Source: Hoylesella saccharolytica JCM 17484
GTDB taxonomy: Bacteria; Bacteroidota; Bacteroidia; Bacteroidales; Bacteroidaceae
Reading direction: 5' to 3'
DNA length: 64,000 nucleotides
NCBI RefSeq assembly: GCF_000614205.1
Contig: NZ_BAKN01000005.1
Location: forward strand, 1-64,000
Both the position numbers and the translations under genes were made by a program. This document shows, piece by piece, positions 47,208-56,588 of this stretch; within the stretch, counting starts at the first letter, position 1, and each line of letters starts with the position of its first letter. The notes beneath the pieces are model-generated. The model saw nothing but the letters and a program-made list of their open reading frames with translations, was not told where the DNA came from and did not search any database.

Positions 47208-47215
47208 TATTTTTG
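47208..47215 (+). promoter_or_regulatory. Candidate -7 box (TATTTTTG) for the PpiD-like gene
   Basis: TATTTTTG matches TAnnTTTG about 130 bases before the start at 47344. The intervening leader holds no recognised element. Confidence 0.45.
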
Positions 47216-47343
47216 TGCGCATTTTAAATCGTATACGCCGCAGTTTAAGACGCTGATGGAAAACCTTCATTAGAAAAGAAGTTGCGGCACGAGAAACAAC
47301 CCATTCAATTATCAAGAAATAATAATTAAATAACTAAATAATA

Positions 47344-49485
47344 ATGGCAGTATTAGGAAAAATTAGAAGTCGCGGCATGATTCTCATCGGAATCATTGGT
47401 TTAGGCTTGTTGGCATTTATTGCCGAAGAAGCTTTCCGCTCTTGTGAAGCTACACGTAACAACGAGCGACAGCAAATTGGAGAAGTGTATGGCAAAAAAA
47501 TCAGTGTACAAGAGTTCCAAAAAATGGTAGACGAATATACTGATGCCATCAAGATGCAACAAGGACAGGAGAACCTGAACGAAGAACAATTGAATCAGGT
47601 GAAAGACATGGTGTGGAACAGCTATGTACAATCACAGCTCATTGAAAAGGAAGCTGAGAAACTGGGACTGACCGTAACCGATCAGGAATTACAGAACATT
47701 CTCGCTGAAGGAACCAATCCAATGTTGTTGCAAACACCTTTTGTGAACCAACAAACCGGACGTTTTGACGCTGCTGCGCTCAAGAAATTCCTTGCTGATT
47801 ACAAAGCACAAAAGAACACCAATCCGCAAATGGCAGAGCAATACGCTACCATTTACAAGTTTTGGACTTTTATGGAGAAACAGCTTCGCACACAGTTGCT
47901 GGCACAAAAGTACCAGAATTTACTGGCACATTGCTTCCTATCCAACCCTGTAGAAGCTAAAATGGCGTTCAAGGAAGAGAACGAGGAAAGTCAGATACAG
48001 CTGGCATCATTACCCTATTCAAGCATCGACGACAGCAAGATTCAGGTATCAGAGTCGGAACTAAAAGACAAATACAATCAACTAAAACCACGTTTCAAAC
48101 AATACGTAGAGACACGCGACATCAAATATATCGATATTCAGGTAGATGCTTCAGCAACAGATAAGGCCGCTTTAAAGAAGCAATTTGCTGATTACACAAA
48201 AGATATAGCCGCTGCCAGCGATCCTACTGACGTGGTTCGAAAGAGTACATCGCAGGTGAGCTACCTGGGATTGCCTATTACTAAAGAGGCCTATCCTTCA
48301 GATATTGCCGCGCGACTCGACTCAATGAGCGTAGGTTCGGTATACGGACCTGTTGAAAATGCACAAGACAACACGCTTAATATTATCAAACTGGTTGCTA
48401 AGACACAACAGCCCGATTCTATTCAATATCGACAAATACAGGTGATGGGTGCAACGGCAGATGCAGCACACAAAACAGCTGATTCGATTTACACCGCCCT
48501 AAATAACGGCGCCGATTTCGAGGCCATTGCCAAGAAATACGGACAAACTGGCGAAAAAGCCTGGATGACCACACGTCAATATCAAAATGCACCGTCGATG
48601 GACAAAGACACTAAAGCTTATATCACAAGCTTGAACACTATGCCCATCAACGAAATTAAAAATATTCGGCTGGCACAAGGCAATATCATTGTTCAGGTTC
48701 TCGACCGTAAAGGTATGATTACCAAATATGATGCAGCTGTTATCAAGAAAACAGTTGACTTCTCCAAAGACACTTATCGTACAGCCTACAATAAGTTTAG
48801 TGCTTTCGTAGGAGCCAATCAAACCGCTGAGGCCATCATAAAGAATGCTGCCAAGAGCGGTTATAACGTACAGGAAGCAAAAGATATATCTACTGCACAA
48901 CATTATCTCGTTAACATTCGCAGCACTCGCGACGCGCTGAAATGGCTATTCGAGGCTAAAGAAGGCGATGTATCACCCCTTTACGAATGTGGTGACAACA
49001 ATCACCTGTTTGTAGTGATACTCAATAGAATTAACCCTGTAGGCTATCGCAGTTTGAAGGATGCCCAAGTAAAAGAAATGGTTAAGGGAGAAGTACTGAA
49101 AGATAAAAAAGCAGAACAGTTGATGGCTAAGCTCAACGGTGTTAACAGCATAGCAGGTGCCAAGGCCAAAGGCGCAATCGTTTCGCCCGTCAATCAGATT
49201 ACCTTTGCATCGCCCGTGTTTATCACTGCCACGGGAGCCAGTGAGCCTGCATTAAGCGGTGCTGTAGCAGCTGTAGCCAAAGGCGCATTCGACAAGACGC
49301 CCGTTAAAGGAAATGCCGGTGTATACATGTTCCAAGTTACAGGTCGTACAATGCGCCCCGTGAAATACGATGCGCAAGCACAAGAGCAGAAGTTACGTCA
49401 GCGTGCCATGCAATATGCCGGAAACTTTATGAACGAGCTTTATCTCAAGGCAAAAGTTGTAGACAATCGTTATCTGTTCTTCTAA
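47344..49485 (+). CDS. PpiD-like peptidyl-prolyl isomerase, 713 aa
   Basis: A single N-terminal membrane segment (residues 12-30) anchors a large periplasmic chaperone. A SurA_N domain (about 40-215, VYGKKISVQEFQKMVDEY) precedes a parvulin-type rotamase domain (about 340-450, QYRQIQVMGATADAAHK...FEAIAKKYGQTGEKAWMTTRQY). The later C-terminal part repeats a degenerate rotamase-like fold. Such proteins assist folding of exported proteins near SecYEG. A terminator lies 89 bases after the stop. Confidence 0.9.
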   Translation: MAVLGKIRSRGMILIGIIGLGLLAFIAEEAFRSCEATRNNERQQIGEVYGKKISVQEFQKMVDEYTDAIKMQQGQENLNEEQLNQVKDMVWNSYVQSQLIEKEAEKLGLTVTDQELQNILAEGTNPMLLQTPFVNQQTGRFDAAALKKFLADYKAQKNTNPQMAEQYATIYKFWTFMEKQLRTQLLAQKYQNLLAHCFLSNPVEAKMAFKEENEESQIQLASLPYSSIDDSKIQVSESELKDKYNQLKPRFKQYVETRDIKYIDIQVDASATDKAALKKQFADYTKDIAAASDPTDVVRKSTSQVSYLGLPITKEAYPSDIAARLDSMSVGSVYGPVENAQDNTLNIIKLVAKTQQPDSIQYRQIQVMGATADAAHKTADSIYTALNNGADFEAIAKKYGQTGEKAWMTTRQYQNAPSMDKDTKAYITSLNTMPINEIKNIRLAQGNIIVQVLDRKGMITKYDAAVIKKTVDFSKDTYRTAYNKFSAFVGANQTAEAIIKNAAKSGYNVQEAKDISTAQHYLVNIRSTRDALKWLFEAKEGDVSPLYECGDNNHLFVVILNRINPVGYRSLKDAQVKEMVKGEVLKDKKAEQLMAKLNGVNSIAGAKAKGAIVSPVNQITFASPVFITATGASEPALSGAVAAVAKGAFDKTPVKGNAGVYMFQVTGRTMRPVKYDAQAQEQKLRQRAMQYAGNFMNELYLKAKVVDNRYLFF

Positions 49486-49573
49486 ACTTTTATATGCCAC
49501 CTTGGTAACATATTTGCTATTGAAAAGCCAAACGGCAGAATATAAAACAGAAATTAGATACTAAATTTAAGAG

Positions 49574-49613
49574 AAAGATGGTTGCAAAATATTGCAGCCA
49601 TCTTTGCTTTTTA
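49574..49613 (+). terminator. Terminator after the PpiD-like gene
   Basis: AAAGATGGTTGCAA (49574-49587) pairs with TTGCAGCCATCTTT (49592-49605), with one G-T pair, a 4-base loop and GCTTTTTATAA after it. Confidence 0.85.
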
Positions 49614-49982
49614 TAAAATATTACACAATTTATAATAGGGAAACTCAACGTATTACAACAGATACACACAATACATGATAACGGCGGGAATATAAAAATG
49701 TAAAGAAAACAACTCATGCAAATCAATTTAAAAGTAAACGGTAAGGAGAGATTATTAATCAGTTGACTAAATAAAAACACATTACATTATACGTGAGTTT
49801 GATTTCCGTTGAAATATCCTTAGCTTTTGAATATGCAGTACTTTATTTATTTTAGATAGAAAGAATTAAAACAATAAAATAGCATCTCATATCTTTTATA
49901 CATAATACAACATTTCCTCTCCCTTTAAGTGGAAGAGGAAATGCTAAATAGAAAAGTAAAGACTATTGAAATAGTTCCTTTT
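49614..49982. other. AT-rich spacer without genes
   Basis: A strongly AT-rich stretch between the convergent PpiD-like and GH5 genes. A hairpin near 49916-49945 (TCCTCTCCCTTTAAGTGGAA next to AGAGGAAATG) may serve the GH5 gene as a terminator. Nothing else was recognised. Confidence 0.5.
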
Positions 49983-51142
49983 CTACTGTTGGTTATTCTT
50001 AAATCCTGCCTTAATAATTTTCGCTCTTTCGGTTTCGTAGGTTACAGCAGCGGGTGTCGGATCTTTCTTAAACCAGAATGCATTTGTGCCTTCTGCATGT
50101 TCTAAACTCCAACCTTGCCATTCACGGAAAGCATGATAGCACCACGAAAAATTGTATTTTTCAAAAGCATAAATGGCGTCTGTTAGCCATGCTTTTGAAC
50201 TCTCAATGGGTGCCCATGCGATAACACTGAACTCACCTATAAGTATAGGAACATTATTTTTCTTTGAAAAATCGGCAACCGTGCGCAGATCTGCCTCCAT
50301 GACAGAACGGTTCCATTTATTATCAGGATACTTCTTTTGAATTGTAGCAAGTGCCTGTTCGCGTGACATATTTTCAGCCCCGTATGTTTTTTCTACACCT
50401 TGATGAGTAAAATAGAAAGGTCTATAGAAGTGAATACTATAGATAACTCGGTTGTCTTTCAGAGGTTCATAATCTTTATATTCGATATTATTGATGCCGG
50501 GTTGATAAACAATCCACACATCTTTATCGATTGCTCTAATAGCGGAAATAATATCAGGAGACATTTCTCTCCATTGCTTTGGTGGATACTGCCAATTAAT
50601 TTGTGGTTCGTTGAAGAGGTCGTATGCCCAAATCACATCATTGTACACATTATCTTTGAATTTTGTGGCTATCTCTTTCCACATCCTAATAAAATTAATT
50701 TTAAGTTCAGGATTCTCCCAAAACTCTTCCTTTCCTTGTGTCGTCGTTGAAGGAACTTTTCCGTCAATCGTTATAGGCGGCTCATGTAAATCTATGATAA
50801 CTTTTATACCAATACTACGGGCAGCATCAATTTTTGTTTGCACCATATTGAGATAATCCGGTAGAGCTTCCCAAAAGTCACGCTTCCGCTTTATTGCGTA
50901 ATTCAGAGGATTAAACTGCATTCTGATGACATTGGCTCCCCATGATTTAGCATCATTGATAGTATTTTTGTCTAAATACTCTGCACTGCTTACCATAAAG
51001 CCACGTACTCTTGGAGGTGTAACAATCTCTTCGGGAGGTGTTGGGGGATTGGGCTTAGATGTATCAGGACTAATGGGGGAGTCCTTGTCCCCACAGGCAA
51101 TTAACAAAGATAGCGTAAACAATGCTATAATGATTTTTTCAT
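49983..51142 (-). CDS. GH5 glycoside hydrolase lipoprotein, start broken by a poly-A shift
   Basis: A cellulase-family (GH5) enzyme. The acid/base is Glu172 in YDLFNEPQ and the nucleophile Glu297 in ILIGEFSV (numbering from the first Met of the open frame at 51122). A Pro-rich linker (SKPNPPTPPEEIVTPP) follows the lipobox. The start is better placed at 51142: one extra A in the six-A run (plus-strand T run 51134-51139) gives MKKIIIALFTLSLLIAC, a lipoprotein signal. It is likely surface or periplasmic, acting on beta-glucan or mannan. It stands alone on the minus strand in AT-rich flanks, with no SusC/SusD pair. Confidence 0.87.
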
Positions 51143-51526
51143 AATTAATAGGGGTTAAGTTAGAAATTAGAGCATAAATCTATAATTTATATTTGATATA
51201 ACAGATATGATTTAGAAATATTTACACAAAGAATTCACTTACACAGATTTAAAGATAAGCCTGAAAATACAACATATGATATCTCTTTAGTTTTTATTAG
51301 AAGAGATATTTATAAAGTTTCTATTTAACAAAGTATAACAAGAATCGTGGCAATACAAAAAATATAAATTCTGTATATCACAAGGAATCTAATAAAGTAA
51401 AGGCCGTAAATGTAACAGATTAGTACAAAACTATCCAAACTTGAGTTCTCTTATTCTGAATCACTTAATTCATCTTTAGAATCTATATTCAAATGGTAAG
51501 ATGTTGTGTTTCCGAATATTAATAAG
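51143..51526. other. AT-rich divergent spacer
   Basis: The gap between GH5 and the glucosaminidase gene is AT-rich with no open frame of note. Promoters for both directions are expected; only the rightward one at 51527 is clear. Confidence 0.5.
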
Positions 51527-51534
51527 TACTTTTG
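51527..51534 (+). promoter_or_regulatory. Promoter of the glucosaminidase gene
   Basis: TACTTTTG matches the -7 box, and a TTGTG at 51504 provides a -33 TTG with 20-base spacing. The start codon is 22 bases downstream. Confidence 0.6.
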
Positions 51535-51556
51535 CAGGCATATTAAGATTACACAA

Positions 51557-52471
51557 ATGAAAAAAGTATTTCTTGTTTTATGCCTGATGGGCGGCATACT
51601 TTCTGCCAGTGCGCAACCTAAGTGGAATGCGCAATATCAGGCGTACATTGATCAACATAAAGACTTGGCGATAGAAGAAATGTTACGCCATCGCATTCCG
51701 GCAAGTATTACATTGGCGCAGGGCCTGCTCGAGAGTGGTGCAGGAATGAGTGAACTAGTAAAGCAGGCTAATAATCATTTTGGCATTAAGTGTCACGACT
51801 GGACTGGCGACCGCACATATCGCAACGACGATAGCGAGAACGAATGTTTCAGGGTTTATAAAACTGCCAAAGACAGTTACGAAGACCATAGCAAATTTTT
51901 GTTGCGCAACAGATACAGCCGGTTGTTCGCACTATCTACCACCGATTATAAAGGATGGGCGCAAGGATTGAAAGATTGCGGATATGCAACTAATCCGCAA
52001 TATGCAAGCAGGCTGATTGGCATTATTGAGCTGTATAAACTCTATCAATATGATACCGCCACGGGGTACGACAAATTTATGGCTAAGCATTCGGGCAATT
52101 ATCAACCCGGAACCACGTCCGTAAGATTGCATCCTATTTATAAATTTAACGATAACTATTATCTGAAAGCCCGACAAGGAGACACTTTCCACTCTATTGC
52201 GAAAGAAGTGGAATTGTCTGCCCGAGCTCTTTCCCGTGCTAATGAGCGAGAGGTTGATGACGTGCTCAATGCGGGCGATATTATTTATCTGAAAAAGAAA
52301 AAGAAGCGTTCGTCTGCAATATACAAAGACCATCCACACGTGGTAAGGGCAGGCGAAAGTATGTACGATATTGCGCAGATGTATGGCATTCGGTTGAAGT
52401 GGCTTTACAAAATGAACTCACTCCCTGCAGATTATCAAATTCAGGTGGGTGCAGTATTACGAGTATATTAA
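51557..52471 (+). CDS. Secreted glucosaminidase with LysM, 304 aa
   Basis: A signal peptide (MKKVFLVLCLMGGILSASA) precedes a GH73-type glucosaminidase domain (about residues 30-165), with ASITLAQGLLESGAG (catalytic Glu), NNHFGIKCHDWTG and YTAK-like segments. Two C-terminal LysM-type repeats follow (YLKARQGDTFHSIAKEVELS and VVRAGESMYDIAQMYGIRL). It hydrolyses peptidoglycan glycan strands during growth or separation. The ATG at 51557 starts the signal peptide; an upstream in-frame ATG does not. Confidence 0.9.
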   Translation: MKKVFLVLCLMGGILSASAQPKWNAQYQAYIDQHKDLAIEEMLRHRIPASITLAQGLLESGAGMSELVKQANNHFGIKCHDWTGDRTYRNDDSENECFRVYKTAKDSYEDHSKFLLRNRYSRLFALSTTDYKGWAQGLKDCGYATNPQYASRLIGIIELYKLYQYDTATGYDKFMAKHSGNYQPGTTSVRLHPIYKFNDNYYLKARQGDTFHSIAKEVELSARALSRANEREVDDVLNAGDIIYLKKKKKRSSAIYKDHPHVVRAGESMYDIAQMYGIRLKWLYKMNSLPADYQIQVGAVLRVY

Positions 52472-52481
52472 CAGAGGTAAG

Positions 52482-53751
52482 ATGGGAAAAATTTGGCTTT
52501 CGCTCGTTCTTGCATGCTCGGTTAGTCTGCTGCAAGCACAGCGATTTGAAGATTATTTTGAAAATCAGACACTGCGTTTAGACTATACTTTTTTCGCTGC
52601 GTGGACCATCAGGGTATCGCACTTGCCAAACTAAACAGTATGCCCGGTTGGTATGGCAAACGCCAACGACTGACAGAGGTTCCGGTGGAGGGTAACGGAC
52701 AAATCACCATTCGCACGAAAGACGGCAGGTAATTTACCGCAACTCGTTTTCTACGCTGTTTCAAGAATGGTTGAGCTATCCGGATTCAAAAGATACGTAC
52801 AAGTCATTCGAGAATGTATTCCTCGTCCCCATGCCCAAAGACACGGTAGAAATCACTGTCGACCTACGTAACAATCAGCGCGATATAGTGGTGTCACAAA
52901 AACATATCGTAGTACCAAGCGATATCCTTATCCGAAAGATGGGTGAGAGCTGTGTTACACCCTATGTCACCCTACAAAAAGCAGCCGATAGCACTCGATG
53001 CATTCATATTGCTTACATTGCCGAAGGATACACCACCGACGAGATGTCCACATTTCTTAAAGACGCACGGGAAGCTATGGAAGCACTCTTTACGCATGAA
53101 CCATTCAAGTCAATGCGTAATCGGTTTAACATCATTGCCGTACAAGCCGAATCGAAAGAAAGCGGAACAAGCGAGCCAGCTAAGGGAATATGGAAGAATA
53201 CAGCCCTGAAATCTCATTTTGATACTTTTTACAGCGACCGATACCTTACCACACTCAACCTCTTCGACTTGCACAACTGGCTCGCCGGCACACCCTACGA
53301 ACATATCATCGTACTGGTGAACACCGATAAATATGGCGGTGGCGGTATTTTAAATTCGTACAACCTTACCTCTACCCATCACCCTCTTTTCAAGCCCGTT
53401 GTAGTGCATGAGTTCGGGCACAGCTTTGCAGGATTGGCAGATGAATACGCCTATGATACCGAACAAATTCCGATGTATCCACACGATGTTGAGCCATGGG
53501 AGGAGAATATTACGACCTTGAAAGCATTTTTCGGCAAATGGGAAAACCTGATTAAAAAGGAAACACCCATACCAACCCCTGCCAATGAGAAAAACAAAGA
53601 TAAAGTAGGTGTGTACGAGGGAGCCGGATATAGCATACATGGCGTATATCGGGGCTTTCAGAATTGCAGAATGCGTACCAACGAGCATCCCGAGTTCTGT
53701 CCTGTCTGCCAACAAGCCTTGCGCCGTTTTATCAACTTTTATACTCGATAG
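52482..53751 (+). CDS. M64 family metallopeptidase, two frameshifts
   Basis: A secreted zinc peptidase of family M64, named for a bacterial IgA protease. The signal peptide (MGKIWLSLVLACSVSLLQA) and QRFEDYFENQTLRLDYTF start the N-terminal M64_N domain. The frame shifts near 52590 and again near 52728 (one base restores an RxVIYRNSFSTLFQEW reading). The catalytic domain has VVVHEFGHSFAGLADEY, with the HExxH zinc site and downstream Asp-Glu. CPVCQQALRRF ends the protein. The restored length of about 423 residues is normal. It follows the glucosaminidase by 10 bases. The substrate is unknown. Confidence 0.88.
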
Positions 53752-53807
53752 TCGGCTCTCATCTGTGTATTGAGTACAAAATCCTTTTACTTTTTTATTC
53801 CTTTTTA

Positions 53808-53837
53808 TTGACATTCTCAATAAAGTTTGTACTTTTG
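53808..53837 (+). promoter_or_regulatory. Promoter of the large secreted protein gene
   Basis: TTG at 53808-53810 and TACTTTTG at 53830-53837 are 19 bases apart, a good match to Bacteroidota -33 and -7 elements. The start codon is 24 bases further on. Confidence 0.7.
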
Positions 53838-53861
53838 CAACATACCAAAAGAAAACAAACC

Positions 53862-55478
53862 ATGAAAGGAATAATTAAGTTTTTCTGTTTATCACTATTG
53901 TTGCAGCTGTCATCGGTTATGATGACGTATGCCCAAAGTATTAATTTTAAAGATTACTTTCCTCCCAAAGGGTATCATAGCGGAATGACCGTACTGAATG
54001 CAACCGGTGCCGGTTGCCAGTTTACCTTTAAGAAGGGAGAGAAAAGCAAAAGCGGACCGGTGTATTATAATGGTGTAAGCTTCTATCGCGAGAACATCCT
54101 CATTATTGATTCCGATAAAAAAATTGCCTCTCTCACCTTCCATTTTCTCGAAAAGGGAAAGGATGTCAAGCCAACAAACGAGACCTGCACGGTAAATGTC
54201 GGAACATTTGATACAGTCCTACAAGAATGGACGGGCAAGAGTAACCACATCGTATTGACGTTTGTGCCACCCAGCAAAAAGAAGTTTACATTAGAAAGGG
54301 TAGATGTAACGTTTGAAACCGAAAATAGTAATGAAAAGGAGGATAAAAACATCGTTGCCACAAGCATTGCAAGCTTTAAAAAGATAGAAAAAGATACACT
54401 CATCACTTTGAAAATACAACGCGCTACTGTGTTGTATCAATACGGCAACGAAATGTTTATTCAAGACAAGTCGGGAGCCATTTGCATCACAGTGGCAGAC
54501 TCTGTTTCGTTTAAAAAAGGAGATATCATCAGAGGACACATTTCCGGAAAACACAAAGAAATTCAACAGACGCCCTATATTTCGGATGTAAAAAGTTTGT
54601 CGCTTCGCACAATTGGTGAAGAGCCGCTTCAACCTCAAGTCGTGAATGCAGAACAATTAAAAGACCACCTATGCGAATACGTAACAACAACGTGCGTACA
54701 AGATAGCGCTCATATCAGCATCAAAGATAAATTCGCCGTAGGGTGTTCTGTTTATTCGGGTGCTCATGCCGACTGCTCCGGAATTGTTGTGCGCGATAAT
54801 GAAAACCTTTTGCTATATCCCGTTGAACCCAAAGCCATCAAGCTGACCTTTGCAGACGATAAAGAAAACCTGTTTGGCGATGCCAGCGGAGTAGACGTAA
54901 CGATACGCCGCACATTAAAAGCCAATCAGCTAAACACCCTGACCTTACCATGCAATCTGTCGCAAAGTCAGGTTATGGAAGTCTTTGGAACAGAAGCCGT
55001 AGTTGCCAAGTATGTAAACACAGACAAAGAAACACTAATCTTTCAAAAAGAAACAACCGGTATTAAAGCCAGCACACCCTATCTGGTGATGCCGAGCAAG
55101 GATGTAGAAGAAATCGTTTTAACCAATGTCAACCTTTCAGAGTCCAAGAAAACGATGCGTACTGCAACAGCATTTATTGGCATATTGCAGCCCGTTGTCC
55201 TGCCCGAGGCATGTTGCTATCTATCTAACGGAACCATTCAGTCAGGCTATCAAGGCGCAAGGATAAAAGCATTCAGAGCCTATTTTTCAAAGCAAGCAAA
55301 TGCAGAACATAAGAACATTCGCATAGAAAATATCGCAACTGCCGTTATCGCAACAACTCTAAACACAAATGCATACAACCAACCCGTTTACAGCATCAGC
55401 GGATATCGAATGCCAACAGGGAAGCACCTGCCCAAAGGCGTTTACATCATCGGTGATAAGAAAGTAGTGATAAGGTAA
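53862..55478 (+). CDS. Large secreted protein with C-terminal sorting-like motif, 538 aa
   Basis: A signal peptide (MKGIIKFFCLSLLLQLSSVMMTYA) is followed by a beta-rich domain (about residues 30-155, FKDYFPPKGYHSG...VDVTFETE), an OB-fold-like segment near 165-260 (ALYQYGNEMFIQDKSGAICI pattern) and a region resembling those in other Prevotella surface proteins (TLKANQLNTLTLPCNL). It ends PKGVYIIGDKKVVIR, the same C-terminal style as the BspA-like protein. The family and function are unknown. The ATG at 53862 fits the promoter and signal peptide. Confidence 0.75.
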   Translation: MKGIIKFFCLSLLLQLSSVMMTYAQSINFKDYFPPKGYHSGMTVLNATGAGCQFTFKKGEKSKSGPVYYNGVSFYRENILIIDSDKKIASLTFHFLEKGKDVKPTNETCTVNVGTFDTVLQEWTGKSNHIVLTFVPPSKKKFTLERVDVTFETENSNEKEDKNIVATSIASFKKIEKDTLITLKIQRATVLYQYGNEMFIQDKSGAICITVADSVSFKKGDIIRGHISGKHKEIQQTPYISDVKSLSLRTIGEEPLQPQVVNAEQLKDHLCEYVTTTCVQDSAHISIKDKFAVGCSVYSGAHADCSGIVVRDNENLLLYPVEPKAIKLTFADDKENLFGDASGVDVTIRRTLKANQLNTLTLPCNLSQSQVMEVFGTEAVVAKYVNTDKETLIFQKETTGIKASTPYLVMPSKDVEEIVLTNVNLSESKKTMRTATAFIGILQPVVLPEACCYLSNGTIQSGYQGARIKAFRAYFSKQANAEHKNIRIENIATAVIATTLNTNAYNQPVYSISGYRMPTGKHLPKGVYIIGDKKVVIR

Positions 55479-55581
55479 ATTCAGACAAGCGCTCGCTCTC
55501 CTTCTTTCAGTCTGCCTGCTACCAGCAAATTACCCACCCCTTCTTCTTTCTTTTTATTTGCCATTAGCAGCAAACGTACAT

Positions 55582-55620
55582 AAAAATGCTCGTTGTAAAG
55601 TCTTACAGCGAGCATTTTTA
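55582..55620 (+). terminator. Terminator after the large secreted protein gene
   Basis: AAAAATGCTCGTTGTAA (55582-55598) pairs with TTACAGCGAGCATTTTT (55603-55619), with one G-T pair, and ends in a T-run. Confidence 0.85.
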
Positions 55621-55740
55621 TGTTACACAAACTCAGCATAAGCAGTTAATAAGGTCTAAAATAATAATGGAAAGAGAAAAAGAGTTGGTTATTCTAACCC
55701 TCTCTTATAGGATTTCATTCATTGAGATATGCTATTTATT

Positions 55741-55830
55741 AAATTCCCTACACGTGCGGAAAGATTTCCGTACACGTACGGACAATTTTCCTTACATGTA
55801 CGGAAATCTTTCCGCACGTGTAAGGAATTT
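55741..55830. repeat. Inverted repeat with 38-bp arms and 14-bp loop
   Basis: Arms at 55741-55778 and 55793-55830 differ at only two positions; the core is TACACGTGCGGAAAGATTTC. Within each arm, shorter related units (CGTACACGTACGGA, ACATGTACGGAAA) recur, so the structure is a palindrome of palindromes. No gene is supported across it. Confidence 0.9.
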
Positions 55831-55989
55831 ATCTACTCGCTAAGAATGATAATAGTAAGTACGTAGTACGAGGTATCATCTCCACATACTCGGGATAACA
55901 CCTCTATATAGAGCAAACTTGATAGAAGAAATGGTGGTAACAGAAGATGTTCACTTGTGGCTGAACACGCATCTCCTACCCATTTTGTA

Positions 55990-56470
55990 ACACAGGCTTA
56001 TTCCTCCTAACCTCTCTTGAAGAGGGAGGAATACGAAGAATTTCTTCCTTGTGGTGTATTGAACTTCTTTTTATGATTTATTGAGTAGTAATGCTGTACA
56101 CCACTCCCTTTGAAAAAGGGAGATAAAGAAGAGGATTACGCCAGTTCGGGATAAAAAATAATGCCCATCGCACATATTGATTTATTTAAGAATGCGCTTT
56201 TTAGCCTTTTTACGCTATCTCTGAGAGGTACATCCCCTCCTAACCTCCCCCGGGATAAAGGTGAAAGGTTGAAAAGGTGAAAAAGTGAAAGGATGCAGGC
56301 ACCATATAAAGAGCAAAAAGCAAGTAATGCAGCACACCTATCCCTTTATTGGAACATATTGAGTTGCTCCTTTATAACTATTGATTTCTCTCTTGATATA
56401 AGCTTTCGAGTGGTTATGCAGCACACCTCTCCCCTTGAAAAGGGGAGAAAGAGAGGGGATTACTTATAAA
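55990..56470. repeat. Dispersed CCTCTCCCTTGAAAAGGGAGAGG-type hairpin units
   Basis: Related hairpins occur at 56000-56032 (CCTCTCTTGAAGAGG core), 56099-56138 (CTCCCTTTGAAAAAGGGAG) and 56421-56462 (TCTCCCCTTGAAAAGGGGAGA). The last two are preceded by GCTGTACACC or GCAGCACACC and followed by GAGGATTA or GGGGATTA. A half unit starts near 56330 (GCAGCACACCTATCCCTTT). The remainder of 55831-56588 shows no gene. Confidence 0.7.
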
Positions 56471-56588
56471 GAACTGACGTAAAGAATTACTTATGCCAAA
56501 CTCTGATTGGATACAAATAACAGGTTCTGGTGTGTTGTTGAGTATCGGGGAATTGTGAAAGACTTAGGGTAGACACCCCTACCCTATT

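Noticed and set aside
55741..55830. Invertible promoter switch
   Set aside because: The loop is only 14 bp and contains no promoter box, and no site-specific recombinase gene is nearby.
55586..55843. 85-codon open frame after the large secreted protein gene
   Set aside because: It begins inside a terminator hairpin and ends inside the 38-bp-arm palindrome; its residues reflect the repeat.
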